DNA from: Candidatus Marinamargulisbacteria bacterium SCGC AAA071-K20
GTDB taxonomy: Bacteria > Margulisbacteria > Marinamargulisbacteria > GCA-2716485 > AAA071-K20
Direction of reading: 5' to 3'
NCBI GenBank assembly: GCA_003265975.1
Contig: QFBU01000063.1
Span: 1-7,254, forward strand
Length of the DNA: 7,254 nt
In this document: positions 1-5,282 of the stretch, one piece after another
How positions within the stretch are numbered: position 1 is the stretch's first letter
Layout: every line of letters begins with the position of its first letter
Program-made: the position numbers and the translations under genes
Notes under the pieces: model-generated
Seen by the model: only the letters and a program-made list of their open reading frames with translations
Database searches by the model: none
What the model was told of the DNA's origin: nothing

Positions 1-410
1 TGACCGTTTTCTCTTTCTTCTAATGTTTCACCAATACAAAAGGTAGGTGTTAAATTGTTTTCAAATGCGATGTGGCATTTTTTATTTATTAAGTCGTTGG
101 ACTCTTTAAAAAGTGTTCGTCTTTCTGAATGTCCGACTAAAACATGTTTCCCGTTATAACTTTTTAACATTCCAACAGACAGTTCTCCGGTGAAGGCACC
201 TTGTTGTTCTGGATAAATATTTTGAGCTCCATAGGCAATATCGGTTTCTAGGAGTAAGTCTTCGCATTGAGAGATATGAATAGTAGGAGGAAAAACAATA
301 CATTCTGTTTTTGATGCAGATCTTTTGCTTACTAGGTCTTTAATTAATTGAGTAGCTTCCTCTTTTGTCTTGTGCATTTTCCAGTTTCCAGAAATTGTGA
401 TTTGTCTCAT
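1..410 (-). CDS. tpiA: Triosephosphate isomerase, N-terminal 136 residues (3' end outside window)
   Basis: This cytosolic enzyme interconverts dihydroxyacetone phosphate and glyceraldehyde 3-phosphate in glycolysis and gluconeogenesis. I translated it from the ATG at 410-408. The protein opens MRQITISGNWKMH, the family's first active-site strand, with substrate-binding Asn9 and catalytic Lys11. The electrophilic His94 lies in the GHSERR motif (residues 93-98), and CIGET (125-129) matches the loop before the second half of the barrel. The catalytic Glu and the phosphate-binding C-terminal loops lie beyond the left edge, so completeness cannot be judged. The start is well supported: AGGAG sits 6 bases upstream, in the 14-base gap after the stop of the upstream membrane-protein gene. 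That spacing indicates cotranscription with it. No internal stop or frameshift is seen over the 136 codons. Confidence 0.96.
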   Translation of the reverse strand, partial: MRQITISGNWKMHKTKEEATQLIKDLVSKRSASKTECIVFPPTIHISQCEDLLLETDIAYGAQNIYPEQQGAFTGELSVGMLKSYNGKHVLVGHSERRTLFKESNDLINKKCHIAFENNLTPTFCIGETLEERENG

Positions 411-424
411 TTTAAGCTCCTTGA

Positions 425-2470
425 TTAGTGAATTTGAAAAATTAGTACAAGTAGGGCAAGTACCACTACTGATTTAATAAAAATATTAAAACTAGGACTA
501 AGTACTTCTTTAAAAGCATTACCTATATTGTTTACTGTAAGAATATGTGGATAATTGGGACCCTCAGTTCCTCCGAGGAATCCTTTTTGTATATATTTTT
601 TAGCATTTTGAGAGTTATCTCCCATATTAGCCCAATAAAAAGAAAGGTTTAACGCTGAAAATAATGAACCTAGTATCAACCCAAGTAATAAAGAGGGCGA
701 AAGAATATATCCAAGAAGTATAGGCGGGAATGCCATTATAATGGCTGGGAAAATCAACGAGTCCATACAAAAACGGGCGTTTTCGTCAGCGGCTTTAATG
801 ATATCTGGTTTGGCTTTGTTTTCTTTTAAGAATGGAATTTCTTTTAATTGCCTAAATGTTTCGTCCAAAGTGAAGTGAATCAGCTGATGTAATTTGTGTA
901 AGAGTACGCTTGAAAATAGATTTGGTAATAAAAGTCCAACGAGAAGACCAATAATCCATAATCTGTCCAAGTTTAAGATTGTTTCAGGTGTAGATTTTGT
1001 GAAAAATAGAGCTAAAAATAATCCGAAAGTAGAAAGCAGTGCTGCTCCAGATGCAAATCCATTACCAATGGCGTCTGTTGTTTGTCCTATCGAATCTGAT
1101 TTTACCAATTGTTTGTGAATATGATTATTGTCCTCAGTGAGTTGATATGCTTTTAATGTAGCGGAAGAGATTGATGTAAACATGCTTATAGTCAGTAGGG
1201 TTGGCGTAACAGAAAGCATACCAAGGGACGCAAAAGTGAGTCCTAAAAAGCCTGCAAAATAAAAGGCAGCAGTGAAAATGCCAATAAGATAAAGTAGGTA
1301 TACTGAGTTTCCTCTAAGTCCAGCTTTAAAAGCTATTAACATCGACACAACTGTTCCAAATTGTGCCTGTGCCGCTGTTTCTTTGGTGGGGTTAAATCGA
1401 CTTGAGGTAAGGTATTCGGAGCTAAATCCAATGAGTACAGCTCCAATTAATCCAGCAAGATAAGCAAAGAACGGATCAAAATGAACGGCTCCCCAAACTG
1501 TATTTGGAGGGATGGTAATATTTAAATTCTTTAAAATAAAATAAAGGATAGTTCCAGAACTAATTATGGCAAGATAAAGTCCTTCTAATAGAAAATTACT
1601 GGTTTTCTTAGACTTTATTCTAAAGTATGAAAAAAGCATTGCTGCAAAAGCTGTAACAAGGCTGATCCAAATAATTGCAAACGTAAGAAGTTGAAGCTTT
1701 TCTGCTGTTGTATTTGTTATAAAGGCCCTTTCAGCTAGAAAAGATGGAAACAAGGAGCAGGCCATAAGTGACAATATAAACGAACTGAGTATATCTGAAC
1801 TATAACCTACTATTTTTCCAATGTAGTCTCCTACGATATCTAAAATAGTGGTTGGGTTCCTTGCGTCAAAGTCTGGGACGGATTTGTCTACCTGTGACCC
1901 TAAATTGCTACAAATTTGCGTGCCACTTTTAAAAAGGCCTCCTCCAATTCTTAAATAAAATGAAGCTAATAAAATTCCTAATGAATATCCAATTAAAGTT
2001 TTAGGCCCTAAATATAATAAGCATAAGGTAAACCCTAGAAGCGACACCCCTGTAATAAAGAATGAAAAACACCCGCTAGCTTTATAAAGCCATGACAGTA
2101 TTACTTGGAAAGGGGCTTTGCTGTCAGAAGAAATTGCACTAATTACCTTAGGAATAATTCGTACACAGGAATAGGAGCTAAAGCAAAGTAAAAGACCGCC
2201 TAAAAAGAAAGCTGCAATTTGGTCCCAATAAAAGGGTTTTGAAAAAATTTGAGAAAATAAAAGAAAAACGATAGTCGTATATAAAATGGCTTGGATCGTG
2301 CTTGAAAAAATTCGTTTGCTAAATGCCATTAACCCGTCATAAATTAGTGAGGCTATTGTGGTTATTTTCCCCTTTTTTATTGTTACTTTTTGTAACGTAA
2401 TAAAAATAAACAAGGATATAGCAAGTGTTATAAATATACTTATCTGGGACGTGATTATTTGAATAGACAT
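425..2470 (-). CDS. Membrane pyrophosphatase (HppA) family protein with degenerate catalytic site, probable pseudoenzyme
   Basis: This is a 681-residue, highly hydrophobic multi-span protein of normal length for H+/Na+-pumping pyrophosphatases. Family landmarks align almost gaplessly: GGGLF (176-180) leading into P-D-F-D-A-R-N-P-T-T-I (199-209) and VGD (213-215); SEYLTS (351-356); LGMLS (416-420); TTDAIGNGFASGAAL (464-478); NAKKYI (622-627); and SPSFNIFIK (658-666). The residues that bind Mg-pyrophosphate are largely lost. In the first motif, family K-x-x-D-x-x-x-D reads Ser182, Gln185, Asn189, and the last Asp of the G-D-N-V-G-D motif is Lys219. In the middle motif the conserved Asp residues are Ser429 and Ser436, and the Asn of GNTT is Gln463. 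In the C-terminal motif the Asp before NAKK is Gln621, and the two GD-x-x-GD aspartates are Asn647 and Asn651. Asp202, Arg204, Asp211, Asp215, Lys624, Lys625 and Lys654 remain. Family membership is secure. Pyrophosphate hydrolysis is very unlikely and the real function is unknown. It lies between recO and tpiA. A weak AAGG is 12 bases before the ATG. Confidence 0.88.
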   Translation of the reverse strand: MSIQIITSQISIFITLAISLFIFITLQKVTIKKGKITTIASLIYDGLMAFSKRIFSSTIQAILYTTIVFLLFSQIFSKPFYWDQIAAFFLGGLLLCFSSYSCVRIIPKVISAISSDSKAPFQVILSWLYKASGCFSFFITGVSLLGFTLCLLYLGPKTLIGYSLGILLASFYLRIGGGLFKSGTQICSNLGSQVDKSVPDFDARNPTTILDIVGDYIGKIVGYSSDILSSFILSLMACSLFPSFLAERAFITNTTAEKLQLLTFAIIWISLVTAFAAMLFSYFRIKSKKTSNFLLEGLYLAIISSGTILYFILKNLNITIPPNTVWGAVHFDPFFAYLAGLIGAVLIGFSSEYLTSSRFNPTKETAAQAQFGTVVSMLIAFKAGLRGNSVYLLYLIGIFTAAFYFAGFLGLTFASLGMLSVTPTLLTISMFTSISSATLKAYQLTEDNNHIHKQLVKSDSIGQTTDAIGNGFASGAALLSTFGLFLALFFTKSTPETILNLDRLWIIGLLVGLLLPNLFSSVLLHKLHQLIHFTLDETFRQLKEIPFLKENKAKPDIIKAADENARFCMDSLIFPAIIMAFPPILLGYILSPSLLLGLILGSLFSALNLSFYWANMGDNSQNAKKYIQKGFLGGTEGPNYPHILTVNNIGNAFKEVLSPSFNIFIKSVVVLALLVLIFQIH

Positions 2471-2521
2471 CTAGATATTTTACCTTAAATAGTATTGAAA
2501 GAGTAGTGAGACTGCTTGGTT

Positions 2522-3067
2522 TTAGATGTGTGGAGTAAGCAGTTTTGGAAACTTAATGGATTGATTAGTATAGGTTTCAAAAATATTTTGGAATGATTTA
2601 TCGGTAATTAGTGTGTTTGATTCGTGCAATAGACCTTCTACTTCTAAGAATCTTTTGAAAAAATAAGACTTAACACTTTCTACACTTTCAAGTTCATTTA
2701 GCCTATTCAAAGAGGCTAATAGGATTTCAAAAAGATCTGGGTTTTCTTGATTGTGCATTGTTGCTTTTTGAGCTAAGTCCATTAGAAATACGGCTATGGC
2801 AATGTGATTAAAGCTAGTTCTAAGCGTGGTAAAGCTTTTTACCGTATGTGCATGTGTGATTATATGAAAAGATTTCCCAATATAGAGAACCACTTCAATG
2901 TAATTTGTTGCTTCAAGCGTGCCAGAAAATTTAAATGACTTAGTATTTGCATATTTAGCGAGTAGCTGTATTTTTCCTTTGTCCGGAGTGAATAGGTCTA
3001 TGGTTTTGTCTTTTTCAAAAAGGTCTTGTTTTTTTAAAACTATACCTGTGAGTTTATATGTTTTCAT
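2522..3067 (-). CDS. recO: Short RecO-like DNA repair protein lacking the zinc-finger region
   Basis: RecO works with RecR (and RecF) to load RecA on SSB-coated single-stranded DNA during gap repair. The 181-residue product matches the RecO N-terminal OB-fold at about residues 1-80: LTGIVLKKQD near the start, then LFTPDKGKIQLLAK, with the family's aromatic-rich later strands after that. A helical segment follows (about 80-150), including a match to the family's F-x-x-R-x-L-x-x-x-G pattern (FFKRFLEVEG). Typical RecO proteins are about 230-250 residues and carry a C-x-x-C zinc-binding element after this point. Here no cysteine occurs anywhere, and the protein ends with a divergent tail of about 35 residues. 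The ATG overlaps the mgtE stop as ATGA and has no clear Shine-Dalgarno, which suggests translation coupled to mgtE. The family call is fairly firm. Whether the shortened form is a full functional RecO is open. Confidence 0.8.
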   Translation of the reverse strand: MKTYKLTGIVLKKQDLFEKDKTIDLFTPDKGKIQLLAKYANTKSFKFSGTLEATNYIEVVLYIGKSFHIITHAHTVKSFTTLRTSFNHIAIAVFLMDLAQKATMHNQENPDLFEILLASLNRLNELESVESVKSYFFKRFLEVEGLLHESNTLITDKSFQNIFETYTNQSIKFPKLLTPHI

Positions 3068-4470
3068 ATTGCAAAAACACTTATTAAATAGAACGTTAAA
3101 GAAAAATAAATGAGCTGACCGGTAATATCTAATGTACTAGAAATGAAAGGTGCAGAGGCTATGGCTGGGTCGATATTACATTTTTTAAAAATAATGGGGA
3201 GTGAAGAACCGATAATGGCTGCAATACATATGTTACTAGCTAAAGATATAGCCACAATGCCTGAGAAAAGGAGCGAGTGGGAGGTAAATGACATGTTGTA
3301 TATAAAAAATATGCCACTAATGATAAGCCCCATGATCAATCCTACTAAAGTTTCTCTAAAGACATATTTAAGAGGAGCTTCTTTCTTTATAGTACCGATG
3401 GCTAAGCTTCTTACAATTATTGTTGCTGATTGATTTCCAACATTGCCGCCTAGGCCCATTAATAAAGGTATAAAGCTCAAAGACACTGCTAAAGAAAAGT
3501 GACTTGAGTCAAATAGCAATGAATAAGTAGTAATGATGTATGAGGCAATAATACCGCCTATAACAGTTAATAAAAGCCATGGTGTTCTTGAAAATATGGC
3601 TAAAAAAATATTGCCGGAAATTAGTTTTTCTTCATCAATTTCTGAGATACCAGACAATTTATTGATGTCTTCTGTGGCTTCTTCTACAACAACATCTACG
3701 ATGTCATCCACAGTTATTAGTCCAATTAGTATGTCATTTTTGTCTACTACAGGAAGAGCGACTACGTCGTATTTACGAAACATTTTTGCAACGTCTTCTT
3801 GGTCTGTATGAGAATGTACTTTAATAGGGTTGTCATTTCGAATTTCCTTAATAGTTTTACTAGGAGACTCAAATACTAAATTTCTTAGAGTTGTATATCC
3901 AATAAGTTTGTTCTTTTTTGTAACAATATAGATATAAAATGAAATCTCTGAGTCTGGTGGATCTTCTTTTTTTAATTTTTGTATGGCTTTTTCAATGGTT
4001 AGGTTTTCTGGGATACTTAGAAACTCTGAGGTCATTATGGCCCCAGCTGAGTCTTCTGGAAAAGAAAGTAAGTCAATAATTTCAGAGGCTTCTTTTTTTG
4101 GTAGGGCATTAATGATTCTGTCAGCTTTTTGTTCGTTTGTTTCTTGTAGTTCTTCAATAAGATCAGCAGCGTCGTCAGGCTCCATTTCTTCTATTATTTT
4201 GGCAGCCAACTCCACTTTTAAGTCGTTGATTAGTTCTAGCTGCTCGGTTAGTCTCATTTCCTCTAAAACTTCTACAGAAAACTCTGGTTTTACATTTTTG
4301 AAAAAGGCTTGTACGTCTTTGTGATTAAACTCTTCAAGTGATTCAGCGATATCGGCTTCGTGGTATTTTTTGAAGAAACTGAGGTAGGCCTTTGCTGATC
4401 CTTTTTTAATGAGCTCGTGGAGTTTATTTGTAATGTCCTCTTGTTTGTTTTCTTCGTTTACAAATTCCAT
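3064..4470 (-). CDS. mgtE: Magnesium transporter MgtE
   Basis: This inner-membrane channel imports Mg2+ and is gated by its own cytosolic magnesium sensor. The 468 residues show the complete family order. The acidic N-terminal helical domain is at about 15-140 (EEMEPDDAADLIEEL at 94-108). A CBS pair follows at about 141-265, with GYTTLRNL and GLITVDDIVDVV marking the two repeats, then a connecting helix. Five membrane spans run from about 297 to 466. Pore signatures are GLGGNVGNQSAT (339-350) and PAIASAPF...LDITGQLIYF (435-456), including Asp448 at the ion-selectivity position. Length and motifs are normal, so it should be functional. The start codon has only a weak purine stretch (GATAGAG) upstream. 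It is the first gene of the probable mgtE-recO-HppA-like-tpiA unit and is divergent from the plus-strand gene at 4560. No leader of M-box riboswitch size fits in the 89-bp spacer. Confidence 0.96.
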   Translation of the reverse strand: MEFVNEENKQEDITNKLHELIKKGSAKAYLSFFKKYHEADIAESLEEFNHKDVQAFFKNVKPEFSVEVLEEMRLTEQLELINDLKVELAAKIIEEMEPDDAADLIEELQETNEQKADRIINALPKKEASEIIDLLSFPEDSAGAIMTSEFLSIPENLTIEKAIQKLKKEDPPDSEISFYIYIVTKKNKLIGYTTLRNLVFESPSKTIKEIRNDNPIKVHSHTDQEDVAKMFRKYDVVALPVVDKNDILIGLITVDDIVDVVVEEATEDINKLSGISEIDEEKLISGNIFLAIFSRTPWLLLTVIGGIIASYIITTYSLLFDSSHFSLAVSLSFIPLLMGLGGNVGNQSATIIVRSLAIGTIKKEAPLKYVFRETLVGLIMGLIISGIFFIYNMSFTSHSLLFSGIVAISLASNICIAAIIGSSLPIIFKKCNIDPAIASAPFISSTLDITGQLIYFSLTFYLISVFAI

Positions 4471-4559
4471 AAACTCTATCGTAACAGGTGTTGAGATTTG
4501 TTGTAAAATACATTATTGTTATGTTCGAAATAAAAAATAGATTATCCATGGAGGAAAAA
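4471..4559. promoter_or_regulatory. Divergent promoter region between mgtE and the secreted-protein gene
   Basis: This 89-bp AT-rich spacer separates two divergently read genes and must hold, or abut, the start signals for both. For the plus strand, TTGAGA (4491-4496) and TATTGT (4514-4519) are 17 bases apart and match the sigma-70 consensus at 9 of 12 positions. They would give a leader of roughly 35 bases before the ATG at 4560. For mgtE I find only poor matches, the best being TATTTT read on the minus strand near 4504-4509. No palindromic operator stands out. The assignment rests on context plus a by-eye consensus match. Confidence 0.4.
4550..4554 (+). promoter_or_regulatory. Ribosome binding site deciding the start at 4560
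   Basis: GGAGG lies 5 bases before the ATG at 4560-4562. It selects this codon over the in-frame GTG at 4488 and the ATGs at 4521 and 4548, which lack such a site. The choice also places a clean signal peptide at the N-terminus. Confidence 0.85.
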
Positions 4560-5054
4560 ATGAAACGATTACTTTTGGCTTTATTATGCGTAGTTACAAT
4601 GTTTACACAAACTCAGGCTATTGAGTTAGAGGCACAAGCCTCTTTTTTAGGGGAACAACCTTCAGGCATGTTTTATTACGGTTTAACTAAAAAATATGAC
4701 CTAGTGTTTGGAGTAGGGGCTACTGTACCCGGAACAAAATATGTAGATTCTGTAGGTTCAGAATTTGACCTTGATTTGAATTTAGGACTACGAACTAAAT
4801 TAATATTGCTTGGTGTTTCAGATGTTTACTTTGTATTTGATAATAGAGATGGAACACAACGGTCAGGTACATATGAAAAAAGTGATTTTTATACTAAGTC
4901 CCTCGTGATTAGTAAAACGTGGGTTTATCATCTAGCTGATCAAATTAGTTTAGGTGTGAGAATGCCTATTATAGAAGTAATGTTAGACGGTCAAAAACGT
5001 ATTAACTTTGCACAAGGCTTAGCGCCGGTCCTAGCCACCAGCATAAACTTCTAA
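4560..5054 (+). CDS. Small secreted beta-rich protein, possible outer-membrane barrel
   Basis: I do not recognise a named family. From the ATG at 4560 the product is 164 residues. The first roughly 20 form a classic signal peptide: a Lys-Arg start, the hydrophobic core LLLALLCVV, and a probable cleavage after TQA at residues 18-20. The mature part of about 144 residues contains many short stretches of alternating polar and hydrophobic residues with Gly and Tyr/Phe (for example FYYGLTKKYDLVFGVGATV, and later LDLNLGLRTKLILLGVSDVYFVF). It ends in ATSINF, a terminal Phe as in BamA-recognised outer-membrane proteins. The size would suit an 8-stranded barrel, implying a diderm host. A periplasmic beta-sandwich is the alternative. 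No cysteine follows the signal core at a lipobox position, so it is not a lipoprotein. It is the only plus-strand gene here. Its stop codon begins the long palindrome that follows. Confidence 0.75.
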   Translation: MKRLLLALLCVVTMFTQTQAIELEAQASFLGEQPSGMFYYGLTKKYDLVFGVGATVPGTKYVDSVGSEFDLDLNLGLRTKLILLGVSDVYFVFDNRDGTQRSGTYEKSDFYTKSLVISKTWVYHLADQISLGVRMPIIEVMLDGQKRINFAQGLAPVLATSINF

Positions 5055-5156
5055 AATCGTTTACTTTGGCGAATTAGTGCCGCATGACTTAACTTACTTA
5101 TGTTCATAAGCTTGGCTAAGACCTGCAGCCCTACTTCACCAAATTAAATCGATTTT
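5053..5156. repeat. 104-bp imperfect palindrome between convergent genes, possible bidirectional terminator
   Basis: The left arm (5053-5101) pairs with the right arm (5106-5156) around a GTTC loop at 5102-5105. By eye, 39 of 49 left-arm bases form Watson-Crick pairs plus one G-T, with two single-base bulges at 5111 and 5149. The outer stem is AAAATCG with CGATTTT, and the right arm runs into six T residues (5153-5158). It starts inside the stop codon of the plus-strand gene and lies 127 bp from the guaA stop, so it could terminate transcription of the former. The stem is much longer than an ordinary intrinsic terminator, which favours a dispersed palindromic repeat or miniature-element origin. 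Three C-A mismatches become G-U in minus-strand RNA, so that strand folds slightly better. Confidence 0.7.
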
Positions 5157-5182
5157 TTGTCTCGCTTTTCTTTTAAGGTTTT

Positions 5183-5208
5183 ACTTCGCTTACTTATTTT
5201 CATAAGTA
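5183..5208. repeat. Second copy of palindrome core with a 7-bp hairpin
   Basis: Positions 5183-5206 match 5087-5110 at 21 of 24 bases, exactly 96 bp apart. This copy contains TACTTAT and ATAAGTA (5191-5197 and 5202-5208) around a TTTC loop, giving a perfect 7-bp stem. The flanks do not continue the pairing as the first copy's flanks do. No T-run follows on either strand, so it is not a convincing terminator for guaA. Confidence 0.6.
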
Positions 5209-5282
5209 TTTCTTCTTTTATTGAATTAAGTTTTGTTGGGGGCGCTTTTGCTTAGGAGTGTTTGTGGTGAATTATGTGGGAA

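Noticed and set aside
2471..2521. A frameshifted C-terminal end of recO in the gap after its stop
   Set aside because: The 51 bases show no zinc-finger coding remnant in any frame and are needed as the leader of the next gene.
894..4324. Plus-strand open frames of 60-113 codons within the hppA-like, recO and mgtE genes
   Set aside because: All lie antisense to well-supported genes, lack ribosome binding sites and show low-complexity compositions typical of shadow frames.
4488..4559. An N-terminal extension of the secreted protein starting at GTG 4488
   Set aside because: It would lie over the best promoter match, has no ribosome binding site, and would bury the signal peptide. The GGAGG before 4560 is decisive.
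4471..4559. An M-box magnesium riboswitch upstream of mgtE
   Set aside because: The spacer is too short and shows no conserved stems. Nothing resembling the element is visible.
5144..5203. Resemblance of the basic 19-codon frame to the N-terminus of ribosomal protein L1
   Set aside because: The similarity is confined to a few Lys/Arg-rich positions and no further L1 sequence follows in any frame.
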